Assembly (NCBI RefSeq): GCF_000145275.1
Contig: NC_014393.1
Location: 2,108,001 to 2,172,000 of the forward strand
Length of the DNA: 64,000 nt
Direction of reading: 5' to 3'
Source of the DNA: Clostridium cellulovorans 743B
GTDB taxonomy: Bacteria; Bacillota; Clostridia; Clostridiales; Clostridiaceae
Under the pieces are notes generated by a model that had not been told where the DNA came from, did not search any database, and saw only the letters and a program-made list of their open reading frames with translations. Both the position numbers and the translations under genes were made by a program. Positions within the stretch are counted from its first letter, which is position 1; each line of letters opens with the position of its first letter. Shown piece by piece: positions 42,957 through 52,935 of this stretch.

Positions 42957-43715
42957 ATGTTTGGATTTTTGAAAAAAGATAATAATAATAAAGCTATTGA
43001 ACTTGATATGGATAAAATTCCAGAACATATAGCTATTATTATGGATGGGAATGGCAGATGGGCTCAAGGAAAAAAACTTCCTAGAAGTGCCGGACATAAA
43101 GCTGGAGCAGAAAATGTTAGAGAAATAACAAAAGAATGTTCTAAACTAGGAGTAAAATACCTAACACTATATGCTTTTTCCACAGAAAATTGGAAGAGAT
43201 CTAATGAAGAAGTAAATATTTTAATGAAGCTGATGGTAGAATTTTTAAATAAAGAAATTGATGAGTTACATGAAAACCAAGTTGTAGTTAGGTGCCTAGG
43301 GGATATAACTAAGCTTCCAGAAGAATGTAGGAAAACTTTAGAAGAAGCTTACGAAAGAACGAAAGATAACACCGGAATAAACCTTAACCTAGCTATAAAT
43401 TATGGTGGTAGAGATGAAATTTTAAAAGCTGTAAGGTTAATCGCAAAGGATGTATTAGAGAGTAAGAGCAATATAGAAACCTTAGATATTGGAGATGTTG
43501 AAAAGTATTTGTATACTGCAGGAATGCCAGATCCAGATCTTATTATAAGACCAAGTGGTGAAAAAAGAATTAGTAATTTTCTTTTATGGCAATGTGCGTA
43601 CTCTGAATTTTGGTATTCAAATATAAATTGGCCTGATTTTAACAGAAATAATTTACAGGAGGCTATTTTAGATTATCAAGATAGAGATAGACGATTTGGA
43701 GGTATAAATAAGTAG
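42957..43715 (+). CDS. uppS: undecaprenyl diphosphate synthase (cis-prenyltransferase)
   Basis: UppS condenses isopentenyl diphosphate units onto farnesyl diphosphate to make the C55 lipid carrier used by MraY. The 252-residue protein has IAIIMDGNGRWAQGKKLPR (catalytic Asp about 30), GHKAGAENVREI, LTLYAFSTENWKRS, LNLAINYGGRDEI and the C-terminal RPSGEKRISNFLLWQCAYSE. GEKR replaces the more common GE.R with Leu or Met, a minor variation. An AAGGGTGG site precedes the ATG. cdsA follows after one base. Confidence 0.96.
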   Translation: MFGFLKKDNNNKAIELDMDKIPEHIAIIMDGNGRWAQGKKLPRSAGHKAGAENVREITKECSKLGVKYLTLYAFSTENWKRSNEEVNILMKLMVEFLNKEIDELHENQVVVRCLGDITKLPEECRKTLEEAYERTKDNTGINLNLAINYGGRDEILKAVRLIAKDVLESKSNIETLDIGDVEKYLYTAGMPDPDLIIRPSGEKRISNFLLWQCAYSEFWYSNINWPDFNRNNLQEAILDYQDRDRRFGGINK

Positions 43716-43716
43716 G

Positions 43717-44511
43717 ATGAATAAACGTTATTTAGGAGCACTAATATTAACACCTCTTGTTATTTTTATATCAGTTGGTGGAGATTTACTTAGGTATGGT
43801 CTTTTACTATTATCTTTCATGGGAATATATGAATTATATAGTGTTGCCTCGAAAAAAGGTATTAAACCAATTAAATTTGTAGGATACTTCGCTACTATAG
43901 CGTACTATATATTTCTTAAGAATGTTGATTTTGCAGTAGTAGCATTTTTGATATTCTTAAGCATGATGCTATTACTTTCTATTACAGCGGTAAATTCAAG
44001 ATATAATTTTAATGATATTTTTACAACTATAGGTGGTTTCATATATGTTCCTGTATTTTTTAGCTTTATATATTTGACTAATGTTAAGGAATATGGAGAA
44101 TATTTGATATGGATAATATTTTTTTCTTCGTGGGTTTCTGATACCTGTGCGTATTTTGTAGGAGTGAATTTCGGAAAACATAAAATAATTCCTAAAATTA
44201 GCCCCAATAAAACTGTAGAAGGTTCTTTAGGTGGCTTATTAGGTGGAGGAATATCATGCTTTTTATTTGGACTTTTTGCCAAGTCTAATGGCGTACAAGT
44301 GGAATTATACCATTATATTATAATTGGATTGTTATGTAGTATTTTTTCACAACTTGGAGATTTAACCGCATCATCAATAAAACGACATGTAGGAGTAAAG
44401 GATTATAGTAACTTGATACCAGGACATGGTGGAATTTTAGATAGATTTGATAGCATTTTATTTTCTTCAGTAATAGTTTTTTATTATGTATCATTTATAA
44501 TAGGTTTATAG
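43717..44511 (+). CDS. cdsA: phosphatidate cytidylyltransferase
   Basis: CdsA makes CDP-diacylglycerol from phosphatidic acid and CTP in the membrane. The 264-residue protein has about eight hydrophobic segments and the family signature near the C-terminus (SSIKRHVGVKDYSNLIPGHG, then GILDRFDSILFSS). DTCAYFVGVNFGKHKI and SPNKTVEGSLGGL lie before it. The ATG follows uppS by a single base, so the two are coupled. Carrier lipid and phospholipid synthesis are thus on one transcript, ending in the hairpin at 44515-44596. Confidence 0.95.
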   Translation: MNKRYLGALILTPLVIFISVGGDLLRYGLLLLSFMGIYELYSVASKKGIKPIKFVGYFATIAYYIFLKNVDFAVVAFLIFLSMMLLLSITAVNSRYNFNDIFTTIGGFIYVPVFFSFIYLTNVKEYGEYLIWIIFFSSWVSDTCAYFVGVNFGKHKIIPKISPNKTVEGSLGGLLGGGISCFLFGLFAKSNGVQVELYHYIIIGLLCSIFSQLGDLTASSIKRHVGVKDYSNLIPGHGGILDRFDSILFSSVIVFYYVSFIIGL

Positions 44512-44514
44512 TAG

Positions 44515-44596
44515 AGCTATCTCAAGAAAGAAAAAGTTTCTGTTTGTAGAAAATTTTGCAATCAGAAGTTATTTTCTATTTTGAGATGGCTATTTT
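44515..44596 (+). terminator. tall hairpin after cdsA
   Basis: AGCTATCTCAA (44515-44525) pairs with TTGAGATGGCT (44581-44591). A second stem, TAGAAAAT with ATTTTCTA, can form inside. ATTTTGTTT follows. It is a probable terminator with unusual length. Confidence 0.7.
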
Positions 44597-44618
44597 GTTT
44601 CTTTAGGAATTTTAGAAC

Positions 44619-44647
44619 TTGTGATATATTTATATATAGGTTAAATT
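44619..44647 (+). promoter_or_regulatory. candidate promoter for dxr
   Basis: TTGTGA, a 17-base spacer and TAAATT lie about 35 bases before the dxr start. The match is moderate. Confidence 0.4.
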
Positions 44648-44680
44648 ATTAATAGTAGTATAAAAAATAAGGAGATACGT

Positions 44681-45835
44681 ATGAGAAATATTACCATACT
44701 AGGAGCTACTGGATCCATAGGAACGCAAGCTCTAGAAATAATTAGAGGAGATAGAGGAAATTTTAATCTTCTTGCTGCGTCTGCAAATACTAATGTAACT
44801 TCCATTAAGAATATTATAGATGAATTTGCTCCAAAGTACATAACGATGATGGATAAAGATTCCTATAACATTGTAAAAGATTATTGTAAAGCTAAAAATT
44901 TGTCTGTAGAGGTTTTATATGGTGTCGAAGGCTTAATTGAAATAAGTACATTAAGTGATGTTGACTTGGTGCTAACTTCACTTGTAGGAATGATAGGTTT
45001 AAGACCTACTATTGAGGCAATAAAAGCTGGTATTGATATAGCACTTGCTAATAAAGAAACTTTAGTAGTAGGTGGAGAGATTGTCATGGACCTTGCTAAA
45101 AAGCATAAGGTCAAGATATTACCAGTGGATTCAGAACATGGAGCAATATTTCAATGTCTTCAAGGAAATCAATATAAGGACATAGATAAAATTCTTTTAA
45201 CCGCATCAGGTGGACCATTTAGGGGTAGGCCTTTAAATGAGCTCCAAAAGGTAGATGTTAATGATGCTTTGAGTCATCCAAAATGGAATATGGGGAAAAA
45301 GATATCAATTGATTCGGCTACATTAATAAATAAGGGTCTAGAGGTTATTGAAGCAAAATGGCTTTTTGATATTCAGCCTTCTAATATAGAAGTTTTAGTT
45401 CATCCTCAAAGTATAGTTCATTCAATGGTTCAGTACAAAGATGGTAGTGTTATAGCTCAGTTATCAAACCCTGATATGAAGCTACCTATCCAATACGCAC
45501 TTAATTATCCAATTCGAAAAGCTAGTGTAATTAAGACTCTTAACTTATTGGAAATAAGGGAGCTAACCTTTGAAAAACCAGACTTAAATACTTTTAAAGG
45601 TTTAAAACTTGCATATGATGCTATAAATGAAGGAGGAAATCTTCCAACGATCTTAAATAGTGCCAATGAAGTGGCAGTAGAATTGTTTTTGAATGGTAAA
45701 ATAAGTTTCTTAGATATAGCTAATATCATAGAACAATGTATGTTAAAAATTGAAAAAATAAGGAATATTACTTTGGATGAAATATTATATACAGAAGAAT
45801 TAGTAAGAAGATATATAAAAGATTTAATAAAGTAG
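44681..45835 (+). CDS. dxr: 1-deoxy-D-xylulose 5-phosphate reductoisomerase
   Basis: Dxr converts DXP to methylerythritol 4-phosphate with NADPH, the committed step of isoprenoid synthesis in this pathway. The 384-residue protein has the NADPH loop ILGATGSIGTQALEI, ALANKETLVVGGE, the metal and substrate motif LPVDSEHGAIFQCL, LTASGGPFRG, SHPKWNMGKKISIDSATLINKG and the later VHPQSIVHSMVQYKDG. It is followed two bases later by rseP and further by ispG, so two MEP-pathway enzymes lie in this region. Together with uppS they supply the C55 carrier. Confidence 0.96.
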   Translation: MRNITILGATGSIGTQALEIIRGDRGNFNLLAASANTNVTSIKNIIDEFAPKYITMMDKDSYNIVKDYCKAKNLSVEVLYGVEGLIEISTLSDVDLVLTSLVGMIGLRPTIEAIKAGIDIALANKETLVVGGEIVMDLAKKHKVKILPVDSEHGAIFQCLQGNQYKDIDKILLTASGGPFRGRPLNELQKVDVNDALSHPKWNMGKKISIDSATLINKGLEVIEAKWLFDIQPSNIEVLVHPQSIVHSMVQYKDGSVIAQLSNPDMKLPIQYALNYPIRKASVIKTLNLLEIRELTFEKPDLNTFKGLKLAYDAINEGGNLPTILNSANEVAVELFLNGKISFLDIANIIEQCMLKIEKIRNITLDEILYTEELVRRYIKDLIK

Positions 45836-45846
45836 GAGTGATTTTA

Positions 45847-46920
45847 GTGGTTAGTCAAATATTATATGTTATTTATGCTTTGTTGGCATTTAGTTTTTTA
45901 GTGTTAATTCATGAATTAGGACATTTTATAGTGGCAAGACTTAATGGAGTTAAGGTAGAAGAATTTGCAATAGGAATGGGACCTAAGATATATTCATATC
46001 AAGGAAAAGAAACTATGTATTCTATAAGATTATTGCCTATAGGTGGCTACAATAAGATGCTTGGAGAATACGATGGTGCAAATGGTGAGGTTGGGGAAGA
46101 TACGAATTTTGAAAATCTTTCTGATAACCCTAAATCTCTTACAAGTAAAAAGAATTGGCAAAGATTTTTAATAATAGCAGCTGGACCATTTATGAATTTA
46201 ATTGGAGCAATAATGCTATTTGCTATAGTAAATATAGGCGCAGGTGGCTTTCAGACTTTAGGAGTTGATTCCCTTACAGATAATTCCCCAGCAAAAGAAG
46301 CAGGAATTCTTCCAGGAGATAATATTGTTAAAATTGACGGAAATAAAGTAAAATATGTTGAAGACTTAAAAAATGAATTACTTAAGGCTAATGGAAATAA
46401 GGTTACTGTTGAAGTAAACAGAGGTGGGGATGTAAAATCTTTTGATATTACTCCAGCAAAAGGTGAAGCAAAAGGCGATTACAATTTAGGATTTATACCT
46501 GTAATAGCTAAAAATCCTAGTATTCTTCAAGCACTTAATCGTGGAGTATATGAAGTTAAATTTATGGTGAAGCTAACTTTTGATTTCTTTAAAGATTTAT
46601 TCACTGGAAAAGCTGATATTGCTAATAGCGTTGGAGGACCTGTTACTATAGTTAAGGTATCAGTAGCACAAGCTAAGGCTGGATGGCTAAATCTTGTTTA
46701 TTTTATGGCACTCATGAGTGTTCAGTTGGCTGTATTTAATATTTTACCTATACCTGCTTTAGATGGAGGATACCTTTTACTGTATTTATTCCAAATGATA
46801 ACAAGGAAAAAGATAAGTGAACAAAAGGTTGGTTCAATTGTGACTGTTGGTTTCTTGATATTAATGGGATTAATGGTCATAGTGACAATCAAAGATGTGT
46901 TATTTCCTGTAAACATATAG
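45847..46920 (+). CDS. rseP: site-2 intramembrane zinc metalloprotease RseP/RasP
   Basis: RseP-type proteases cut membrane proteins within the bilayer, for example anti-sigma factors and signal peptides. The product (about 357 residues) has an N-terminal membrane segment with the HExxH motif LIHELGHFIVARL, a PDZ domain (about 125-205, DNSPAKEAGILPGDNIVKID) and C-terminal membrane segments with NILPIPALDGGYLL, where the Asp is the third zinc ligand. GTG codons at 45838 and 45847 are both in frame; AGGAG overlaps the first, so 45847 is preferred. It is coupled to dxr. Confidence 0.95.
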   Translation: MVSQILYVIYALLAFSFLVLIHELGHFIVARLNGVKVEEFAIGMGPKIYSYQGKETMYSIRLLPIGGYNKMLGEYDGANGEVGEDTNFENLSDNPKSLTSKKNWQRFLIIAAGPFMNLIGAIMLFAIVNIGAGGFQTLGVDSLTDNSPAKEAGILPGDNIVKIDGNKVKYVEDLKNELLKANGNKVTVEVNRGGDVKSFDITPAKGEAKGDYNLGFIPVIAKNPSILQALNRGVYEVKFMVKLTFDFFKDLFTGKADIANSVGGPVTIVKVSVAQAKAGWLNLVYFMALMSVQLAVFNILPIPALDGGYLLLYLFQMITRKKISEQKVGSIVTVGFLILMGLMVIVTIKDVLFPVNI

Positions 46921-47003
46921 TTATAGCAGAATACACATCTTGCAATAAAGAGACTTTTAAAAGTTATAAATATGTACCTTCTTTTACAATATCAATGAAA
47001 GAT

Positions 47004-47034
47004 TATACAAGAACCTATAAAGGGTTCTTGTATA
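47004..47034 (+). terminator. hairpin after rseP
   Basis: TATACAAGAACC and GGTTCTTGTATA form a perfect 12-bp stem. The following AGTTTAT is a poor T tract. It is the only clear structure in the 210 bases between rseP and ispG. Confidence 0.55.
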
Positions 47035-47130
47035 GTTTATAGGATAATTAAATTAAAATTGATATACACACAGGTCAAAAGTAGAAGATTTATATAATAA
47101 AGTAACTTTTTCTATGAAGGAGATAATAAT

Positions 47131-48180
47131 ATGTTGAGGAAAAAGACTAAAAAAATAGCAGTAGGCGATATATTTATAGGAGGAGACTCTCCTATATCTG
47201 TTCAATCTATGACTAACACTGATACTAGAAATGTAGAGGCTACTGTTTCACAAATTTTAGCATTGGAAGAAGCAGGTTGTGATATTGTAAGATGTGCTGT
47301 TAAAGATATGGAAGCAGCTTCAGCAATTAAGGAAATTGTAACAAAGGTAAATATTCCTGTTGTAGCTGATATCCACTTTGATTATAGATTAGCTTTAGAG
47401 TCAATAAAGAATGGTATATCTGCTTTAAGAATAAATCCAGGGAATATTGGAGATCTTGAAAGGGTAAGAGCCGTGGCATCAAAAGCCAAGGAAAGACATA
47501 TTCCAATAAGAATAGGTGTTAATTCTGGTTCTTTAGAAAAAGAAATATTAAATAAATATAAAAAGGTTACTAAAGAAGCTTTAGTTGAAAGTGCTTTAAA
47601 TCATGTAAAAATATTGGAAGCTGTAGATTTTAATGATATAGTTATTTCGATAAAATCTTCAGATGTAGTTACTATGGTGGAAAGTTATAAATTAGCTTCA
47701 AGTCTTTGTGACTATCCTATGCATTTAGGTGTTACGGAGGCTGGTACTATATGGAGAGGAACTATAAAGTCTTCTGTAGGTATTGGAGCTTTATTGTGTG
47801 AGGGTATCGGTGATACAATAAGAGTTTCTCTTACAGGTGATCCTTTAGAAGAAATTAAAGTTGGAAAAGAAATTTTGAAGAGTGTAGGATATAATAATTC
47901 AGGTATACAATTCGTATCATGTCCAACTTGTGGAAGAACAGAAATTGATTTAATAAATATTGCCAATGAAGTTGAGGCAAAACTTGAATCTTGTAAAAAG
48001 AATATTAAAGTTGCTATAATGGGATGTATAGTTAATGGACCTGGTGAAGCTAGAGAAGCTGATATAGGTATAGCTGGCGGAAACGGTGAAGGTTTAATAT
48101 TCAAAAAAGGACAAATTATAAGAAAAGTTAAGGAAGAAGATCTTGTTAAAGAACTTCTACAGGAAATTGAAAATCTGTAG
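47131..48180 (+). CDS. ispG: 4-hydroxy-3-methylbut-2-enyl-diphosphate synthase
   Basis: IspG is the [4Fe-4S] enzyme that opens MEcPP to HMBPP, the penultimate MEP step. The 349-residue protein has GDSPISVQSMTNTDTRN, VVADIHFDYRLAL, RINPGNIG, the C-terminal CPTCGRTEIDL and MGCIVNGPGEAREADIGIAGG, with the three Cys ligands in these two motifs. The length fits the bacterial form without the plant insert. AAGGAG precedes the ATG. A plausible promoter with TATAAT at 47093 lacks a clear -35. polC follows after about 210 bases. Confidence 0.96.
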   Translation: MLRKKTKKIAVGDIFIGGDSPISVQSMTNTDTRNVEATVSQILALEEAGCDIVRCAVKDMEAASAIKEIVTKVNIPVVADIHFDYRLALESIKNGISALRINPGNIGDLERVRAVASKAKERHIPIRIGVNSGSLEKEILNKYKKVTKEALVESALNHVKILEAVDFNDIVISIKSSDVVTMVESYKLASSLCDYPMHLGVTEAGTIWRGTIKSSVGIGALLCEGIGDTIRVSLTGDPLEEIKVGKEILKSVGYNNSGIQFVSCPTCGRTEIDLINIANEVEAKLESCKKNIKVAIMGCIVNGPGEAREADIGIAGGNGEGLIFKKGQIIRKVKEEDLVKELLQEIENL

Positions 48181-48217
48181 GCTATGAATCCGTAGAAAAA
48201 TTGAGTTTTATAGTATA

Positions 48218-48296
48218 GCTATGTATCATAGAAAAATTATGTACCATAGTTTCTTATAAAATTTAGTAGGGCTATGATACATAGCCTGTGTTTTTA
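48218..48296 (+). terminator. inverted-repeat terminator after ispG
   Basis: GCTATGTATCATAG (48218-48231) pairs perfectly with CTATGATACATAGC (48272-48285), followed by CTGTGTTTTT. Partial copies of the same motif lie at 48181-48195 and around 48238-48248, so alternative hairpins are possible. Confidence 0.7.
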
Positions 48297-48388
48297 TTTT
48301 ATTATTTACTATAAAATTTAAAAAATGTAGATAGTTCTATAATACGATCACCAATAGGATTTTTATTTTAGACAAAGTAGGTGCTAGG

Positions 48389-51300
48389 ATGAATTCAACA
48401 ATGTTAAATTCAATTAATGATGAATTCGATTTAAATCATTTTTTAATTGGGTATGACATCAGGCTTATAAAATTGCAGTATCTAAAAAAGAGTAATATAC
48501 TTAGAGCTATTGTTAAAGCTAAAGAAGAACTTGATGAAAACCAAGAAGAAAGTATAAAAAAGCTTATTTTAAAAAGAGTAACATTTATTGATGGTGTAGA
48601 AATATCCTTTCATAAAGATATTTCGAATTTAACTCTTAAGGAGATTTCAACAAAGTACTGGGCAGATATAGTAAATGAGGCATCAAAAGGGCTCCCTATA
48701 TGCCTTTCAGCTTTAAATAAGGCCGAAAGAAAAATTGATGAAGAGAAATTAAATGTTTATGTGGAAAACGAGTTTTTAAGTAAGCATTTAGAAAATAAAA
48801 ATCTTTCTTCTATAATAAAAAATCAAATAAGGGATTTATTTGGAATAAATTGTACTGTTAATTTCCATATTAGTAAAAAACAAGATGAAGAAAGCTATTC
48901 TAAATTTAAGGAAATCGAAGATAGCAAAATTGTAAAAGAGATATTGACTAACTTACCAGTAGCGAGAAAAGAACAGGATAAAGAGAAAAAGGAAAAACCA
49001 AAACAAAACCAACAAAGTCAGTATAAGCCTAAGATTCAAATTAATAAAAATATAAAAGAAGAAGATCTTATCTATGGAAAAGGAATAGCTGGTGATATCT
49101 TAAAAATCTCTGAGATAGACGAGACTTATGAGTGGGCTATTGTAAAAGGTGATATTTTTAAGGTTGAAATTACGGAAACAAAAACAGGTAGAATAATATT
49201 TACTTTATATATTACAGACTATACAAGTTCCATGGTTGCAAAATTTTTTACAACTAAAGAAGAAAAGGATGAACTTGTTGATCAACTAAAAAAAGGTAGC
49301 CATGTTCTTCTAAGAGGAAGAGTATCCTATGATACTTTTATAAAAGAAAACGTGATAATGGTAAGAGATATAAATAAAGCTGATAAGGTTATTATAAAAG
49401 ATAATGCAAGGGAGAAGAGAGTTGAGCTTCATGCCCATACAACTATGAGTGCTATGGATGCTGTGGTAGCTCCTTCAAAACTTATAGAAAGGGCTGCTAA
49501 GTGGGGACATAAAGCAATTGCTATAACAGACCATGGCGTGGTTCAAGGATTCCCAGAAGCTATGGATGCAGGTAAGAAGCATGGAATAAAGATTATCTAT
49601 GGAGTAGAAGGATACTTAGTAGATGATGGAGGAAGTGTTGTTCTTAATGAAGGGGATAGGGATATTGATGACATTTTTGTGGTTTTCGATATAGAAACAA
49701 CAGGTTTTTCTAGTCAAAATGATAGGATAATTGAAATTGGAGCAGTAAAGGTAAAAAATGGCGAGATAATAGATGAGTTCAGTGTTTTTGTAAATCCACA
49801 AAAGGATATTCCTTTAGAAATAACTGAACTTACTGGAATAGATAATTACATGGTTAAGGATGCAAAAACTATAGATATCGTTATAAAAGAATTTTATGAT
49901 TTTGTTGATGGATCTATATTAGTAGCTCATAATGCAGCCTTTGATACTTCTTTTATAAAGAAGAATTATTTAGATAATGACCTAGAATTTAATTATCCAA
50001 TCATGGATACTATACCTTTGTGTAAATATCTTTATCCAGCACTAAATAAATATAAACTCAATGTTATATGTAAGTACCTTGGTATTACACTTCTTAATCA
50101 CCACAGGGCTGTAGATGATGCTAAAGCTACAGCTATGGTGTTTTTAAAAGCACAAGAGGAGCTTAGATCAAGAGAAATCATCAAGCTTAGTGATTTAAAT
50201 AAAGAATATAAGCAAACACAAGATATAAAAAAATTGCCGATGAACCATATTATTCTTCTTTCAAAAAACCAAGTAGGTATTAAAAATCTATATAAACTAG
50301 TTTCTTTTTCGAGTTTAGACAATTTTCATAGAAAGCCAAGGCTCCCAAGAAGTCTTATAGAAGAATATAGGGAAGGGATTATAATTGGTTCAGCTTGTGA
50401 AGCAGGAGAATTATATAAAAATATTCTTCAAGGGCAAAGTGACGATGAGTTAGAACCTATTATAAATTTTTATGATTATTTAGAAATACAACCTATTTGT
50501 AATAATTTCTTCTTAATTGAAAAAGGTAATGTAAAAGATGAAAATGAGTTAAGAGAGATAAATAGAAGAATTTATAATCTAGGCCAAAAATACAATAAGC
50601 CTGTTGTAGCAACTGGAGATATTCATTTCTTAGATGAACGTGATGGGGTATTTAGAAAGATATTACTTGCTGGGCAAGGCTTTAGTGATGCTGAAAATCA
50701 ACCACCTTTGTATTTTAAGACCACAGAAGAAATGCTCAGAGAGTTTAGTTATTTAGGAGAAAAAGCTTGTTATGAAGTGGTTATTAAAAATCCTAATGAT
50801 ATTGCTGAGTCTGTAGAGACGGTAAAGCCGATCCCAGATGAAACTTATCCGCCTAAGATAGAAGGGGCAGAAGATGAAATAAGAGAAATGACCATGAAAA
50901 AGGTACATTCGATTTATGGAGATCCTCTTCCAGAGGTAGTACAAAAAAGATTAGATAAGGAACTTAATTCTATTATAAATAATGGATATGCGGTGCTTTA
51001 TCTTATTGCACAGAAGCTTGTTGCAAAATCTTATTCTGATGGATACTTAGTTGGTTCAAGAGGATCTGTTGGGTCTTCTTTTGTAGCAACTATGAGTGGT
51101 ATCACTGAAGTTAATGGATTGCCACCACATTACGTTTGTCCAAATTGTAAAAATAGTGAATTTATTATGGATGGTTCTGTTAACTGTGGGGCGGATTTGC
51201 CTGAAAAAAATTGTCCTAAATGTGGTTCTGAATATATAAGAGAAGGCCATGATATACCTTTCGAAACCTTTTTAGGCTTTGATGGTGATAAGGAACCAGA

Positions 51301-52720
51301 TATAGATTTAAACTTCTCTGGAGATAATCAAGGGGATATTCATAAATATACTGAGGAACTCTTTGGTAAGGGGCATACATTTAAAGCTGGAACAATAGGA
51401 ACTATAGCTGAAAAAACTGCTTATGGTTTTGTGAAAAAATACCTAGATGAAAAAGAAATGAGAGTCTCAGTAGCAGAAGTTGAAAGGCTTACTCAAGGAT
51501 GTACTGGTGTAAAAAGAACATCAGGTCAGCATCCAGGGGGAATTATGGTTGTTCCAAGTGACAATGAAATATATAATTTTACTCCAGTTCAACATCCAGC
51601 GGATGATCCTAATTCTGATATAATAACAACTCATTTTGATTATCACTCTATAAGTGGTCGTTTGTTAAAACTAGACATACTAGGTCACGACGATCCTACT
51701 ATTTTAAGAATGCTTCAAGATTTAACGGGGATAGATCCGAAAACACTTCCGTTAAATGATGCAGCTGTGCTTAGCTTATTTACATCACCTGATGCGCTAG
51801 GGGTTAATAGAGAAGAATTGGAATGTGAAGTAGGAAGTTATGGACTTCCAGAGTTCGGAACCAAATTCGTAAGACAAATGCTTGTGGATACTCAGCCGAA
51901 AACTTTTTCAGATTTGGTTAGAATATCTGGGCTTTCACATGGTACTGATGTATGGCTAAATAATGCGCAATATTTTATAAAAGAAGGGTATACTACATTA
52001 AGAGATTGTATTTCAACAAGAGACGATATTATGGTATATCTTATATATCAGGGATTACCTGAAAAGGATGCCTTTGTAATAATGGAAAAGGTAAGAAAAG
52101 GAAAAGGATTGTCGCCAGAAAATGAAGAGCAGATGCGAGAACATAAAGTTCCGGAATGGTATATTGAATCTTGTAAAAAGATAAAATACATGTTCCCTAA
52201 AGGCCACGCAGTAGCTTATTGTATGATGGCTGTAAGAATTGCATATTTTAAGGTGCATCATCCAAAAGCATATTATGCAACATATTTGACAGTAAGAGGT
52301 ACTGATTTTGATGGTAATCTTATTATAAAAGGTGAAGGCGTAATAAGACAAAAGATTCATGAATTAAATAGTAGTAATGATATTTCTGTAAAAGACAAAG
52401 GACTTCTTACAATTCTGGAAATATGTTATGAAATGAATAAGAGGGGAATACAATTCTTAAAAATAGATCTATATAAATCAGACCCTGTTAAGTTTACAAT
52501 AGAAGGTGATAATTTACGAATGCCTATAAATGCTTTGGCAGGAGTAGGAGAAAATGCTGCAAAAAGTATAGCAGAAGCAAGAAAAGGTGGAGAGTTTCTG
52601 TCTAAAGAGGATCTTAGAATAAGAGCTAAGGTATCGAAAAGTGTTATAGAAGTTTTGAATGAACATGGCTGTTTAGAAGGACTTCCGGATACAAATCAAT
52701 TAACTCTATTTTCTTTCTAA
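48389..52720 (+). CDS. polC: DNA polymerase III alpha subunit, Gram-positive PolC type
   Basis: PolC is the main replicative polymerase of low-G+C Gram-positives. Domains in order in the 1,443-residue protein: N-terminal region (1-220), OB fold (about 225-340), PHP domain beginning RVELHAHTTMSAMDAV (about 345), and an inserted proofreading exonuclease VVFDIETTGFSSQNDRIIEI (about 430-600) with HHRAVDDAKATAMVF. The polymerase domain has a four-Cys zinc element (CPNCKNSEF to CPKCGSEY, about 918-945), the catalytic PDIDLNFSGD (about 970), and SGQHPGGIMVVP. A C-terminal helix-hairpin region follows. The length is normal. A short terminator follows the stop. Confidence 0.97.
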   Translation: MNSTMLNSINDEFDLNHFLIGYDIRLIKLQYLKKSNILRAIVKAKEELDENQEESIKKLILKRVTFIDGVEISFHKDISNLTLKEISTKYWADIVNEASKGLPICLSALNKAERKIDEEKLNVYVENEFLSKHLENKNLSSIIKNQIRDLFGINCTVNFHISKKQDEESYSKFKEIEDSKIVKEILTNLPVARKEQDKEKKEKPKQNQQSQYKPKIQINKNIKEEDLIYGKGIAGDILKISEIDETYEWAIVKGDIFKVEITETKTGRIIFTLYITDYTSSMVAKFFTTKEEKDELVDQLKKGSHVLLRGRVSYDTFIKENVIMVRDINKADKVIIKDNAREKRVELHAHTTMSAMDAVVAPSKLIERAAKWGHKAIAITDHGVVQGFPEAMDAGKKHGIKIIYGVEGYLVDDGGSVVLNEGDRDIDDIFVVFDIETTGFSSQNDRIIEIGAVKVKNGEIIDEFSVFVNPQKDIPLEITELTGIDNYMVKDAKTIDIVIKEFYDFVDGSILVAHNAAFDTSFIKKNYLDNDLEFNYPIMDTIPLCKYLYPALNKYKLNVICKYLGITLLNHHRAVDDAKATAMVFLKAQEELRSREIIKLSDLNKEYKQTQDIKKLPMNHIILLSKNQVGIKNLYKLVSFSSLDNFHRKPRLPRSLIEEYREGIIIGSACEAGELYKNILQGQSDDELEPIINFYDYLEIQPICNNFFLIEKGNVKDENELREINRRIYNLGQKYNKPVVATGDIHFLDERDGVFRKILLAGQGFSDAENQPPLYFKTTEEMLREFSYLGEKACYEVVIKNPNDIAESVETVKPIPDETYPPKIEGAEDEIREMTMKKVHSIYGDPLPEVVQKRLDKELNSIINNGYAVLYLIAQKLVAKSYSDGYLVGSRGSVGSSFVATMSGITEVNGLPPHYVCPNCKNSEFIMDGSVNCGADLPEKNCPKCGSEYIREGHDIPFETFLGFDGDKEPDIDLNFSGDNQGDIHKYTEELFGKGHTFKAGTIGTIAEKTAYGFVKKYLDEKEMRVSVAEVERLTQGCTGVKRTSGQHPGGIMVVPSDNEIYNFTPVQHPADDPNSDIITTHFDYHSISGRLLKLDILGHDDPTILRMLQDLTGIDPKTLPLNDAAVLSLFTSPDALGVNREELECEVGSYGLPEFGTKFVRQMLVDTQPKTFSDLVRISGLSHGTDVWLNNAQYFIKEGYTTLRDCISTRDDIMVYLIYQGLPEKDAFVIMEKVRKGKGLSPENEEQMREHKVPEWYIESCKKIKYMFPKGHAVAYCMMAVRIAYFKVHHPKAYYATYLTVRGTDFDGNLIIKGEGVIRQKIHELNSSNDISVKDKGLLTILEICYEMNKRGIQFLKIDLYKSDPVKFTIEGDNLRMPINALAGVGENAAKSIAEARKGGEFLSKEDLRIRAKVSKSVIEVLNEHGCLEGLPDTNQLTLFSF

Positions 52721-52721
52721 G

Positions 52722-52744
52722 AAAATAAGTTGCTTGTTTTTAGG
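52722..52744 (+). terminator. short terminator after polC
   Basis: AAAATAAG pairs with CTTGTTTT (one wobble) around a TTG loop, followed by T. The stem is A+T-rich and weak. Confidence 0.5.
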
Positions 52745-52831
52745 AGTGTTTTTGTGTAGATATTAAATATTTAGCACAGTTATGCTATTTAGATATAATT
52801 TTTTTATATTATAGAAGTTTTTATAAAAAAC

Positions 52832-52860
52832 TTGAAAAGTATTTTGAGTTGTGTTAAGAT
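52832..52860 (+). promoter_or_regulatory. promoter of the rimP-nusA-infB operon
   Basis: TTGAAA, a 17-base spacer and TAAGAT with TG upstream (extended -10). It lies about 160 bases before rimP, leaving a leader with two hairpins. Confidence 0.55.
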
Positions 52861-52897
52861 TTTAGTAGTATACGTTATGCAGTGAGATTTAACATTC

Positions 52898-52925
52898 AAA
52901 GAGTGGGTTGAAAAGCCCGCTCTTT
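52898..52925 (+). other. rimP leader hairpin 1
   Basis: AAAGAGTGGG and CCCGCTCTTT pair (one wobble) around TTGAAAAG, followed by CTGTTT. It has no full T tract. It precedes the stronger hairpin at 52936-52961. Confidence 0.6.
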
Positions 52926-52935
52926 CTGTTTATGT

